This document shows positions 1 through 9,367 of a stretch of 64,000 nt of DNA, in pieces. The translations under genes were made by a program, and so were the position numbers. The DNA comes from Methylobacterium sp. Leaf125 (GTDB lineage Bacteria; Pseudomonadota; Alphaproteobacteria; Rhizobiales; Beijerinckiaceae), in NCBI RefSeq assembly GCF_001423085.1, contig NZ_LMNU01000047.1, positions 124,797 through 188,796 on the forward strand, given 5' to 3'. The first letter of the stretch is position 1, and each line of letters starts with the position of its first letter. The notes beneath the pieces are model-generated. The model was not told where the DNA came from and searched no databases. It saw only the letters and a program-made list of their open reading frames with translations.

Positions 1-1372
1 CGTGATTGGCGCCGGCACCGCCGGCCTCGCCGCCTTCCACGCCGCCCGGGACGGCGGCGCCGACGCCGTCCTGATCGAGGCCGGGCCCGGCGGCACCACC
101 TGCGCCCGCGTCGGCTGCATGCCCTCCAAGCTGCTGATCACCGCCGCCAACGCCGCCCACGCGGCGCGTCACGCCGGAGTCTTCGGCATCGACGCCGGCC
201 CGGTGCGGGTGGACGGCCGGCGGGTGATGGACCGCGTCCGGCGCGAGCGCGACCGCTTCGTGGCCGGCGTCCGCGCGGGCGTCGACGCGTTGCCCGCCGA
301 GGCCCGCATCGCCGGCCGCGCCCGCTTCACCGGCCCCGACACCCTGGCGGTCGACGACCACACCACCCTGCGCGTCCGCGCCGCGATCGTCGCCACCGGC
401 TCGAGCCCGGCCATTCCCGAGCCCCTGCGCGATCTCGGCGACCGGCTGCTCACCAGCGACACGGTGTTCGAGATCGCCGACCTGCCGGCCTCCCTGGCGG
501 TGCTCGGCGGCGGCGCCGTCGGCCTCGAACTGGCCCAGGCCATGGCCCGCCTCGGCGTGGCCGTCACCCTGTTCGACCCCGGCACGCACCTCGCCTCCCT
601 GCGCGACGACGGCCTCGCCGTGACCGCCCGCCGGCTCTTCGGGACCGAGATGACCCTCCACCTCGGCAGCCGGGTCACCGAGGGCGAGCGCGACGGGGAG
701 GGCGTGCGCCTGACCTGGACCGACGCGAGCGGGACGCCCGCGACCGGCACCTTCGCGCGGGTCCTCGCGGCGGCCGGGCGTCCGCCCAATGTCCGGCATC
801 TCGGCCTGGAGGCCGCCGGCCTCGCCCTCGACGAACACGGCCTGCCGGGGTTCGACGCCCGCAGCCTGCTCTGCCACGACGGCCCGGTCTTCATCGCGGG
901 GGACGCCAATGCCGACCGCCCGGTGCTGCACGAGGCCGCCCGCCAGGGCCGGATCGCCGGCGCCAACGCCGTCCGCCTGATCGCCTCCGGCCGCATGGCA
1001 GTCGAAGCGCCCCGGCGCTGGACCAACCTCACGATGGTGTTCACCGAGCCGCAGGCGGCGAGCGTCGGGGCGCCCCACGATCCCGCGGACGCGTCCCGCG
1101 TCGTCGGCACCGTCGATTTCGGCGACCAGGGCCGGGCGCGGATCATGGCCGAGAATGCCGGCGGCCTGCGCCTGCACGCCGATCGCAGCGGCACCCTCAA
1201 GGGGGCCGAGATGTTCGGACCGGCCTGCGAGCACCTCGCGCAGTTCCTCGCCCTCGCCATCGCGGACGGGCTGACCGCCGGCGCACTCCTCGACCGGCCG
1301 TTCTACCACCCGACGGTGGAGGAGGGGCTGAAGACCGCCCTGGAGGCGATCGTGGCGGCGCTCGACCCATGA
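1..1372 (+). CDS. Dihydrolipoamide dehydrogenase-like flavoprotein disulfide reductase (5' truncated by window edge)
   Basis: Pyridine nucleotide-disulfide oxidoreductase, class I. The visible 456 residues open inside the FAD-binding beta-alpha-beta motif (VIGAGTAG), so the true start lies just outside the window; the GTG at base 2 is an internal Val. The redox-active pair is in TTCARVGCMPSK (visible residues 34 and 39), the NAD(P)-binding motif LGGGAVGLELAQ is near residue 167, and the C-terminal dimerisation domain ends with YHPTVEE near residue 436, which supplies the catalytic His/Glu pair. Canonical Lpd has HxHPTxxE, so this is a divergent member and the substrate (lipoamide, or another disulfide such as glutathione, mycothiol or a metal) is not certain. 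No 2-oxoacid dehydrogenase subunits are visible next to it. It is convergent with the exporter gene at 1403. Confidence 0.85.
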   Translation, partial: VIGAGTAGLAAFHAARDGGADAVLIEAGPGGTTCARVGCMPSKLLITAANAAHAARHAGVFGIDAGPVRVDGRRVMDRVRRERDRFVAGVRAGVDALPAEARIAGRARFTGPDTLAVDDHTTLRVRAAIVATGSSPAIPEPLRDLGDRLLTSDTVFEIADLPASLAVLGGGAVGLELAQAMARLGVAVTLFDPGTHLASLRDDGLAVTARRLFGTEMTLHLGSRVTEGERDGEGVRLTWTDASGTPATGTFARVLAAAGRPPNVRHLGLEAAGLALDEHGLPGFDARSLLCHDGPVFIAGDANADRPVLHEAARQGRIAGANAVRLIASGRMAVEAPRRWTNLTMVFTEPQAASVGAPHDPADASRVVGTVDFGDQGRARIMAENAGGLRLHADRSGTLKGAEMFGPACEHLAQFLALAIADGLTAGALLDRPFYHPTVEEGLKTALEAIVAALDP

Positions 1373-1402
1373 GCCGGGACCGCGCGCGAGGCCTTGCGTC
1401 CG

Positions 1403-2317
1403 TCAGACCGGCGTCATCGCGGCCGCGGCGGCCACCCGGCCGCGATGGCTCGTCACCGTATTGCCCACCGAGGCCACCACGATGCAGGCGATGGCCAGCC
1501 ACTCCGTGGGGGTGAGCTGCTCGCCGAGGATCGCGAGGCCGGCGAGGGAGCCCACGGCCGGCTCGAGACTGAGCAGGACGCCGAAGCTCTGCTTCGACAA
1601 CCGCTTCAGGGCGACCATCTCCAGCGTGTAGGGCAGGGCGCTCGACAGGGCCGCCACCGCGAGGCCGAACCCGAGCATCGCCGGCTGCAGCAGCAGGGTC
1701 CCCGCCTTCGCGATGCCGAACGGCAGCACGACCAGGGCCGCCACCGACATGCCGAGGGCCACCGCCCGTCCGCCGTGGAGATGGCCGACGCGCTGGCCGA
1801 AGACGATGTAGAGCGCCCAGCACAGGGCCGCGCCGAGGGCGCAGGCGACACCGACGGGATCGAGGCCGGTGGAGAGGTCGCCGACGGGCAGCAGCAGCGA
1901 CAGGCCGAGGATGGCGCAGCCGATCCAGGCGAAATCGATTCCCCGGCGCGAGACCGCGAGGGCGAGGGCCAGCGGCCCGGAGAATTCGATCGCGATGGCG
2001 AGGCCGAGCGGGATCGTGCGCAGGGAGAGGTAGAACAGCAGGTTCATCGCGCCCAGCACGCCCCCGTAGCGCAGCAGGGCGCCGCGGTCGGCGCGGCTGG
2101 GACGCAGGCGCCAGGGCCGCCAGATCGCCACGAGCATCAGCGCCGAGAGGCCGACCCGCAGGGCGGTCGTGCCCTCCGCACCCAGGATCGGGAACAGCTG
2201 CTTGGCGTAGGAGGTGCCGACGCTGAGCGAGACGATGCTGCCCAGGAGGGCGGCGACGGGAAGCAGCGTGGCGGCGAGGCCAGCGGGCCTCGAAGATCCT
2301 TGCGGTGCGGGCGCCAT
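1403..2317 (-). CDS. DMT-superfamily exporter, RhtA (threonine/homoserine efflux) type
   Basis: A 304-residue inner-membrane protein made almost wholly of hydrophobic helices, with the two-repeat EamA architecture of the drug/metabolite transporter superfamily (about ten membrane segments). Segments such as EFSGPLALALAVSRR and the C-terminal LLSLEPAVGSLAGL resemble RhtA/YbiF, which exports threonine and homoserine in E. coli. ATG start at 2317 is 10 bases after the end of the HpnL-like gene, so the two are probably cotranscribed. Substrate assignment is by family resemblance only. Confidence 0.8.
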   Translation of the reverse strand: MAPAPQGSSRPAGLAATLLPVAALLGSIVSLSVGTSYAKQLFPILGAEGTTALRVGLSALMLVAIWRPWRLRPSRADRGALLRYGGVLGAMNLLFYLSLRTIPLGLAIAIEFSGPLALALAVSRRGIDFAWIGCAILGLSLLLPVGDLSTGLDPVGVACALGAALCWALYIVFGQRVGHLHGGRAVALGMSVAALVVLPFGIAKAGTLLLQPAMLGFGLAVAALSSALPYTLEMVALKRLSKQSFGVLLSLEPAVGSLAGLAILGEQLTPTEWLAIACIVVASVGNTVTSHRGRVAAAAAMTPV

Positions 2318-2327
2318 GGTGCGTTCG

Positions 2328-3434
2328 TCAGGCCGCCGGCGGCAGGATCATCGCCCGCCGGGCTTCCAGGGCCTGCCAGAGCAGCAGGGCGGGAAGACCG
2401 AGGACGATGTCGGGCACGCGCTTGATCAGCGACAGGGCGAGGGCGGTTCCCGCATCGATGCCGAAGAGGCTGCCAAGCAGGACGAAGCCGCCCTCCTGAA
2501 CGCCGAGACCGCTCGGCACCGGGAAGGCCGCCGACTTGATGGCCTGGCTCAGGGCCTCGATCACCATGACTTCGGTGAAGCTCACAGAATCGACGCCGAT
2601 GCAGGTGAGGGCGATCCAGATCTCCAGGGCTCCGAGCCCCCAGGCGGCGAGGTGCAGCAGGACGGACGCCGCGAGCGTCCCGCGCCGGCCCGGCGCCCAG
2701 ACGGCATCGAGCGCGTCGTAGACGCTGCCGCCCAGCGGCGACGGATCGACGGGGTCGCCACGAAAGACTCGGCGCAGGGCCTTGACCACCTTGCCCCCGG
2801 CTGCCCGCGCCGCGGCGCTGCGCTGGACCGCCAGGAACGCCGCCAGCAGGAGGGCGGTGACCGCGAGGGCGCGCAGGACCCAGGTGGCCAAGGCCTGCGC
2901 GGCCTCGCCGCCGACCTGAAGCAGGAGGCCCACCCCCGCCAGGGCGAAGACCGCCTGGGTCCCGGCCTGAAACAGCATGTCGACGAGGATCGAGGCCGCC
3001 GCCAGGGTCCCGGTGGTCCCCCAGAAGGTCAGCAGGCGCCCGCCCACGACGTCGCCCCCGACGGAGGCCACCGGCAGCAGCACGTTGATGCCTTCGCGGA
3101 CGAGGCGCAGCAGCACGAAGGCTCCGGTCCGGGCCTGTCCCAGTCCCGCGAGCCCCTGGATGACGCAGCCCCAGGCGAGCCCGCACAACAGGATCACTGA
3201 CACCCGCACCAGCACGATGGCCGCGAGGCCTCCGGGACCGACCCGGCCGAAGGCGTCGGCGACGGCTGCGAGATCGTTGGTGGCGATGAGCCAGACGCCG
3301 AGGCCCAGGCCGAGGAGGGTTCCGACCAGGGGAAGGCGTCGCAGGACGCGGCGCCCGAGACGCGCCGGCCAGGATGGCGCAGGAGCGGGGCGTTCGGCGA
3401 TCCGGGTCGTCGCGAAGCGCGGATCGTCAGGCAT
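2328..3434 (-). CDS. Flippase-like/LPG-synthase-TM family membrane protein (HpnL-like)
   Basis: 368-residue integral membrane protein of the family that includes the transmembrane part of lysylphosphatidylglycerol synthases and the hopanoid-associated protein HpnL. It has a short polar N-terminus (about 30 residues), a first helix at about 36-53, and several further helices; the SSVGGD-like and FPVPSGLGVQEGG segments in the membrane core are typical of the family (the latter near residue 310). No catalytic soluble domain is fused. HpnL relatives are linked to hopanoid transport or modification in hopanoid-making alphaproteobacteria; no other hopanoid genes are visible here, so the symbol is left blank. 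Forms a likely two-gene unit with the exporter downstream. Confidence 0.75.
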   Translation of the reverse strand: MPDDPRFATTRIAERPAPAPSWPARLGRRVLRRLPLVGTLLGLGLGVWLIATNDLAAVADAFGRVGPGGLAAIVLVRVSVILLCGLAWGCVIQGLAGLGQARTGAFVLLRLVREGINVLLPVASVGGDVVGGRLLTFWGTTGTLAAASILVDMLFQAGTQAVFALAGVGLLLQVGGEAAQALATWVLRALAVTALLLAAFLAVQRSAAARAAGGKVVKALRRVFRGDPVDPSPLGGSVYDALDAVWAPGRRGTLAASVLLHLAAWGLGALEIWIALTCIGVDSVSFTEVMVIEALSQAIKSAAFPVPSGLGVQEGGFVLLGSLFGIDAGTALALSLIKRVPDIVLGLPALLLWQALEARRAMILPPAA

Positions 3435-3534
3435 CGGACCCGTTCCGAATCGTCCGTCTCAAGGCGTCCCCGCTCCCGCATCCGCCGTGCCGGGACAGTG
3501 CTCCCGACATCCCGTTCCGACGCGCGGCCCCGGC

Positions 3535-3912
3535 TCAGCCGCGCGACGCGTCCGCTGCGTCCGGCAGGGTTAGGCGGCCTTTGGGGCCGAAATCGGGGAA
3601 CAGCGCGTCCACGGATTGGGCCGGCGTGGCCTGCGGGTCAAGCAGGTGGATGCGCTGCTTGGCGAGGCTGTCCGCGGTGACCACCGCGAGAGCGCGCTTG
3701 GGACACGGGCCGAGGCACCCGACTTCGACCACGCGAAGCTTGCGCGCCGTGACGCGCCGCTTGAGTTCACCCTTGAGGCGCCGCCGCACCGAACCCTTCT
3801 TCAGACCCTGGCGCTTGACGCACTTGCTGCAGACGAGCACCAATTCCGTGAACCCCGCCCGTGCCATGCGGATCCGCGCCGGGCGTGCGGCGCCCTTGTC
3901 CTTGTCATCCAT
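3535..3912 (-). CDS. Thioredoxin-like [2Fe-2S] ferredoxin-domain protein
   Basis: About 125 residues from the ATG at 3912 (MDDKDKG...). Four cysteines occur in the NuoE/ferredoxin-like pattern: CSKC near residue 28 and CLGPC near residue 65, separated by a very basic stretch (RRRLKGELKRRVTARK). This arrangement fits the thioredoxin-fold (2Fe-2S) ferredoxin domain proteins; the tail carries a beta strand and helix typical of the fold. The reading frame is open upstream to 3990, but the codons before 3912 lack a family match and I regard them as leader. Role is unknown; possibly an electron carrier or Fe-S-bound regulator. Confidence 0.7.
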   Translation of the reverse strand: MDDKDKGAARPARIRMARAGFTELVLVCSKCVKRQGLKKGSVRRRLKGELKRRVTARKLRVVEVGCLGPCPKRALAVVTADSLAKQRIHLLDPQATPAQSVDALFPDFGPKGRLTLPDAADASRG

Positions 3913-4161
3913 GCCTTGCCTTGTCATCCATGCCGTGACCGGTGTCCTGTGCGGACCCCGGCGCCCAGGCTCCCGCCACCAGGGCGGCACGCCTTAAAAA
4001 GGGCCGAAAAACCAAGGATTCGTCGGGCTCAACACGAGGACGGCGAGAGGGCTCCACAGGCGTGACCATATGCATCGTCATCCGGCTCGTGCAGACTTGC
4101 TGCCCGTGATGGTGAGTCCGCAGTCAACCCTGAACGCGCCGAGCCTCGGGAACATGAAGTC

Positions 4162-5475
4162 ATGAGTACCGACGAGGTCAAGCAGACCGACCGCGTGCGC
4201 GGGGTGATCGATATCGCCCTGCGTTCCCTGCCGGATCTGCGTCGCAACGCCGAGACGGTCGATCCGATTTCGCGGAGCCGCGTCCCGGCCCTCCTGCGCC
4301 GGGCGCAGGAACGGCTCGATTGGCGCCAGCTCCCGGGCCTGCGGCCACCGCCGAGCAAGCCGGTGAATCTCGTCCGTAGCTTGCTTCGGCAATTCGGCTT
4401 TTTCGTCCTGCTGCCGACGGCCCTCGCGGGGATCTATTTCTACGTCTTCGCCGCCGACCAGTACGTGGCCGTGTCGCAGTTCGCGGTGCGCGGCAACGTC
4501 GAGCCGATGGAGGAAAGCTCGGGCGGTCAGTTCTCCGACCTGATCATGAAGCACAACAGCCAGGACAGCTTCATCATCCGGGATTTCGTCGAGAGCCGCG
4601 CGATCGTCGCCAGGATGGAAGAGAGCCTTCACGTCTCGAAGATGTTCTCGCGCCCGGAAGCGGATTTCTGGACACGCTACCGGGTCGACCAGTCCATGGA
4701 AGAACTGGTCAAGTACTGGAACAAGCATGTCGGCACCCGGATCGAGGTGCTCTCCGGCATCATCACGCTGAGCGTGCGCGCGTTCACGCCGGAGGATGCC
4801 CTGGCGATCAATCGCGGAATCGTGGAGCGCAGCGAAGCGCTCATCAACGACATTTCCCGCCGGGCCCAGGCCGACATGGTCAAGCATGCCGAGGCCGAGG
4901 CGGCGAAGGCACAGGAGCGCCTGCGCAACGCGCACCTTGCCCTTCAGGTCTTCCGGAACCGTTGGGGCATCATCGATCCTTCCAAGACCGCCGAATCGAC
5001 CCTGACGACGATCACGACGTTGCGGAAGGACCGGCTCAAGGCCGAGTCCGACCTCGCGGTCCTGCGCGGTTCGAATCTCGGCGAGCAGTCCCGCAGCATC
5101 CAGAATCTGGCCTCGACTGTGGCGGCCCTCGATCAGCAGATCCAGAAGCTGACCGACCAGCTCACCAGCGACGGCCTGTCGGGCTCGGACGCCTCGAACA
5201 ACATGACCCGCGCCCTGCTCGAATACGAGGGCCTGCAGGTCGAGCGCGTCATCGCCACTAAGCTCAACGAATCCGCAAATCTGATGGTCGACCGGGCCCG
5301 CATCGCCGCCAACAAGCAGCAGATCTACCTGGCGACCTTCGTCGAGCCCGCTCTGCCCGACGATTCGATCTTCCCGGAACGCGGCTACAGCATCATGGTC
5401 GTCTTCTTCGGCTGCCTGGTGCTCTGGAGTTCGTTCGCCCTCATCCTCGCGGGCGTCAACGACCAGCGCCTCTGA
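4162..5475 (+). CDS. Capsule/exopolysaccharide export inner-membrane protein (KpsE/PCP family)
   Basis: 437 residues with the polysaccharide co-polymerase architecture: a cytoplasmic N-terminus of about 75 residues, membrane helix at about 77-97, a long periplasmic region rich in coiled-coil helix (about 230-340, with AEAEAAKAQERLRNAHLALQ-like heptads), and a second membrane helix near 408-430 just before the short C-terminus. The segment after the first helix (ADQYVAVSQFAVRG) is characteristic of KpsE/BexC/CtrB proteins, which bridge the inner-membrane ABC exporter to the outer-membrane channel. No transporter or glycosyltransferase genes lie next to it, so it is a stand-alone copy here. Confidence 0.85.
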   Translation: MSTDEVKQTDRVRGVIDIALRSLPDLRRNAETVDPISRSRVPALLRRAQERLDWRQLPGLRPPPSKPVNLVRSLLRQFGFFVLLPTALAGIYFYVFAADQYVAVSQFAVRGNVEPMEESSGGQFSDLIMKHNSQDSFIIRDFVESRAIVARMEESLHVSKMFSRPEADFWTRYRVDQSMEELVKYWNKHVGTRIEVLSGIITLSVRAFTPEDALAINRGIVERSEALINDISRRAQADMVKHAEAEAAKAQERLRNAHLALQVFRNRWGIIDPSKTAESTLTTITTLRKDRLKAESDLAVLRGSNLGEQSRSIQNLASTVAALDQQIQKLTDQLTSDGLSGSDASNNMTRALLEYEGLQVERVIATKLNESANLMVDRARIAANKQQIYLATFVEPALPDDSIFPERGYSIMVVFFGCLVLWSSFALILAGVNDQRL

Positions 5476-5527
5476 ACCGCCTCACGCCCCGGTCGTTCCC
5501 GCCAGCACGCACATCCTGCCAAAACGC

Positions 5528-5806
5528 ATGTCCGAATTCACCGATCTCATCGCCCGCGCGGTCAATCCCGCCATGTCCCGCGTTGAGCGGGAGGCGGTCT
5601 ACGGCGTCGTCAAGCAGGCGGTCGAGCGGTTGCAGGCCCGCGATGGCCTGGAGCCGAACGATCCGCGCAGCGCCCTGCAGCAGCATCTCGTCGAGGAGAC
5701 GATCCGCGACGTGGAAGCCGACATCGCCCGGTTCCATTCGATGGAGAAGCTGGAGCGCGCCCACGAAGCCCAGATGGCCGCCGAGCGTGCCAGCGGTGGC
5801 CAGTAG
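5528..5806 (+). CDS. Small conserved-looking hypothetical protein
   Basis: 92 residues, acidic and strongly helical (REAVYGVVKQAVERLQARDG, then EETIRDVEADIARFHSMEKLE). No signal peptide, membrane segment or recognised motif. It lies 52 bases after the polysaccharide export gene on the same strand and could be cotranscribed with it. The ribosome-binding site is weak. I do not recognise the family; the call rests on codon-like composition, the clean spacing and the hairpin directly after the stop codon. Confidence 0.6.
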   Translation: MSEFTDLIARAVNPAMSRVEREAVYGVVKQAVERLQARDGLEPNDPRSALQQHLVEETIRDVEADIARFHSMEKLERAHEAQMAAERASGGQ

Positions 5807-5829
5807 GGCGGGCCCCCGTCCGGCCCGCC
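5807..5829. terminator. Hairpin between convergent genes
   Basis: A perfect 8-bp inverted repeat (GGCGGGCC / GGCCCGCC) with a 7-base loop begins immediately after the stop codon at 5804-5806 and lies between convergent genes. There is no T-tract on either side, so it may work with Rho or only as an RNA 3' end stabiliser. Confidence 0.45.
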
Positions 5830-5845
5830 ATCCCGATCGCCGTGA

Positions 5846-7213
<1,368 letters not shown>

Positions 7214-7278
7214 GGCTCGGGGTCTCCGTCAGGTTCGGCTTCGCGCGGGGGGCGCGGCGGCCGGAAGGGCGAGGGGGG

Positions 7279-7623
7279 TCAGTGATCGCTCTTGATGATC
7301 TCGGTCATCGTCACGCCGAGGCGATCCTCGACGAGCACCACCTCGCCGCGCGCCACGAGGCGGTTGTTGACGAAGATGTCGATGGCCTCGCCGACCTTGC
7401 GGTCGAGTTCCAGCACCGCGCCGGGCTGGAGCCGGAGCAGGTCGCCGATCGGCATGCGCGAGGAGCCGAGCACCGCCGAGACCACCACCGGCACGTCGAA
7501 GACCTGCTCCAGGTCGGCGGCGCTCTTCGGCGTGGTGGGCGTCTCGCGGATCGACTCAGTGCCGAGGCCGTCGAAGGAGGCATCGCCGCCGTTGAGCTGG
7601 GGCAGGCTGAAATCATCGGACAT
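7279..7623 (-). CDS. fliN: Flagellar motor switch protein FliN
   Basis: 114 residues from ATG 7623 (MSDDFSLPQ). The C-terminal SpoA/FliN domain is clear: VPVVVSAVLGSSRMPIGDLL, then GAVLELDRKVGEAIDIFVNN and a final GVTMTEIIK strand. FliN forms the bulk of the C-ring with FliM and binds the FliH export complex. The frame is open further upstream to 7755, but that stretch is Arg/Pro-rich and overlaps fliH, so the shorter start is used. Lies 53 bases after fliH and upstream of flbD. Confidence 0.93.
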   Translation of the reverse strand: MSDDFSLPQLNGGDASFDGLGTESIRETPTTPKSAADLEQVFDVPVVVSAVLGSSRMPIGDLLRLQPGAVLELDRKVGEAIDIFVNNRLVARGEVVLVEDRLGVTMTEIIKSDH

Positions 7624-7676
7624 GCGGAGGCTTCTCGGTCTGGATTCGGGTCGGGCGGGCGGATCAGGCGGGCGGA

Positions 7677-8276
7677 TCAGGCGGGAATGCCGAGGGCGGA
7701 GAGCACTGCGGCTTCGATCTGGGTCCGGTCCCGGACCACGCCGCCGTCGGCCCACTCCATGCGGGCGTCGCCCGGCGCGAGATCGGGTTCGCCGAGCACC
7801 ACCAGGCGGCCCTCGAAGCCGCGCTCGCGGGCGAGGCGCTTCACCAGGGCCTCGGACTCGTCGACCAGGCTCTCGTGCACCCGGACGACGAGGTGGGGCA
7901 CGCCGCGCAGGTGCTGGAGCGCGGCACGGGCGGCGTCGCCGATCGCCGCCAGGGGCTGCGCGTCCAGGGCCTCGCCGGCGATCTTGCGGGCGAGCAGGAT
8001 GGCGAAGTCGAGCGCCTCGTCCTCGCGCGCCTGGTCCCGGGCGTCCGACTGCCCGATCAGGCCCGCCGCGGCGAGCCCGAGCCGGGTGAGGGCGTCGGAC
8101 AGGCGCGCCTGGATCTGCTGCTCGGCCAGGGCCTGGCCCTCGCGCACGCCGCGCGCATAGCCCTCGGCCTCGGCGCGGGCGACGGTCTCCGCCAGGGCGG
8201 CCGCCTCCTGGGCGGCGACCGGGCTGTCGGGCCGGGGCCGGAAATCGGTGTCGAAGAGGAAGCGGCGCGCGTTCAA
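7677..8276 (-). CDS. fliH: Flagellar export apparatus stator FliH (FlbE)
   Basis: 199 residues. Hydrophilic, with a long helical N-terminal half rich in Ala/Glu/Arg (AEAEGYARGVREGQALAEQQ, the GxxxG-like repeat region of FliH) and a C-terminal V-ATPase-E-like domain (VRVHESLVDESEALVKRL; GDARMEWADGGVVRD near the end, the typical 'G.....W..G' signature). FliH tethers the FliI ATPase to the C-ring. Its ATG overlaps the fliG stop region by 4 bases (8273-8276), showing translational coupling. The position equals flbE in the Caulobacter fliF operon. Confidence 0.88.
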   Translation of the reverse strand: MNARRFLFDTDFRPRPDSPVAAQEAAALAETVARAEAEGYARGVREGQALAEQQIQARLSDALTRLGLAAAGLIGQSDARDQAREDEALDFAILLARKIAGEALDAQPLAAIGDAARAALQHLRGVPHLVVRVHESLVDESEALVKRLARERGFEGRLVVLGEPDLAPGDARMEWADGGVVRDRTQIEAAVLSALGIPA

Positions 8277-9325
8277 TAGACCAGCTCCTCCTCGCCGCTC
8301 GACTTGGCGATCATGATCTCGCCCTTCTCGGCGAGCTCCTTGGCCAATTCGGTCATCTTGGCCTGCGCCTCATCCACGTCCTTCAGGCGGATCGGCCCGA
8401 GGGAGCCCATCTCGTCGGTGATGTTCTTGGCCGCGCGGGTGGACATGTTCTTCAAAAAGAAGTTGCGCACCCGGTCGTCGGCGCCCTTGAGGGCCCGGCA
8501 CAGGGTCTCGTTGTCGACCTTGCGCAGCAGCGTCTGGACGCTGCCGGCATCGAGCTTGAGGAGGTCCTCGAAGGTGAACATCAGCTGGCGGATCTTCTTG
8601 GCCGAGCCGCGATTGGCCTGGTCGAGGGCCGTCAGGAAGCGGCCTTCCGTCTGTCGGTCGAAGGCGTTGAAGACGTCGGCCATCAGCTCGTGGGCGTCGC
8701 GGCGCGTGGTCTGCGCGATGGTCGAGACGAACTCGACCCGCAGGGTCTCCTCGATGTGGCGCAGGGCCTCCTTCTGCACCGTCTCCATCCGCAGCATCCG
8801 GTTCAGGACGTCGATGGCGAATTCCTCGGGGAGGATGGTGAGCACCCGGGCCGCGTAGTCCGAGCGCACCTTGGAGAGCACCACCGCGACGGTCTGCGGG
8901 TACTCGTTGCGCAGGAAGGACGCCAGGATCTCCGGATCGATCTGGGTCAGGCTCGCCCAGACGCGCTTGCCCGAGGCGCCCTTGATCTCCGCCATGATCG
9001 AAGAGACCTGATCGGTCGGGAAGATCTTGAGGAGCAGGGATTCCGTCCGCTCGAAGTTCGAGGTGATGCCGCCGCCGGAGGACAGGCGGGACACGAAGTC
9101 GACGATGAGCTTCTCGACCGTCTCGGCCTCGAGCGAGCCGAGCTGCACCATGGCGTGCGAGACGAGCTTCACCTCGTCCTCGTCGAGCATCTGCCAGATC
9201 GGCGCGCCCTCGCTTTCCCCGAGGAGGAGCAGGAGCGCGGCGGCGCGCTGGGCGCCGGTCATGGCGCCGAAGGCACCGTTGTTGCCCTTGGCGAGTTCCG
9301 CCTGGATGTTCAGTCCCGAAGACAT
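8273..9325 (-). CDS. fliG: Flagellar motor switch protein FliG
   Basis: 350 residues with the three-part FliG layout: N-terminal FliF-binding domain (about 20-110, GAMTGAQRAAALLLLLGE), middle armadillo domain with an EHPQ-type site seen here as NEYPQTVAVVLS, and C-terminal torque-generating domain with charged residues in a FEDLLKLD...TLLRKVDNETLCRALKGAD run. Located on the cytoplasmic face of the MS ring. Follows fliF after 42 bases and overlaps fliH by 4 bases. Confidence 0.96.
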   Translation of the reverse strand: MSSGLNIQAELAKGNNGAFGAMTGAQRAAALLLLLGESEGAPIWQMLDEDEVKLVSHAMVQLGSLEAETVEKLIVDFVSRLSSGGGITSNFERTESLLLKIFPTDQVSSIMAEIKGASGKRVWASLTQIDPEILASFLRNEYPQTVAVVLSKVRSDYAARVLTILPEEFAIDVLNRMLRMETVQKEALRHIEETLRVEFVSTIAQTTRRDAHELMADVFNAFDRQTEGRFLTALDQANRGSAKKIRQLMFTFEDLLKLDAGSVQTLLRKVDNETLCRALKGADDRVRNFFLKNMSTRAAKNITDEMGSLGPIRLKDVDEAQAKMTELAKELAEKGEIMIAKSSGEEELVY

Positions 9326-9367
9326 GGTCTCAACGCCTCACGGTCGGGTGGGGAAACAGGACGCGCA

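Noticed and set aside
169..1260. 363-codon frame antisense to the Lpd-like gene
   Set aside because: Arg/Ala/Pro/Ser-rich shadow of a GC-rich gene.
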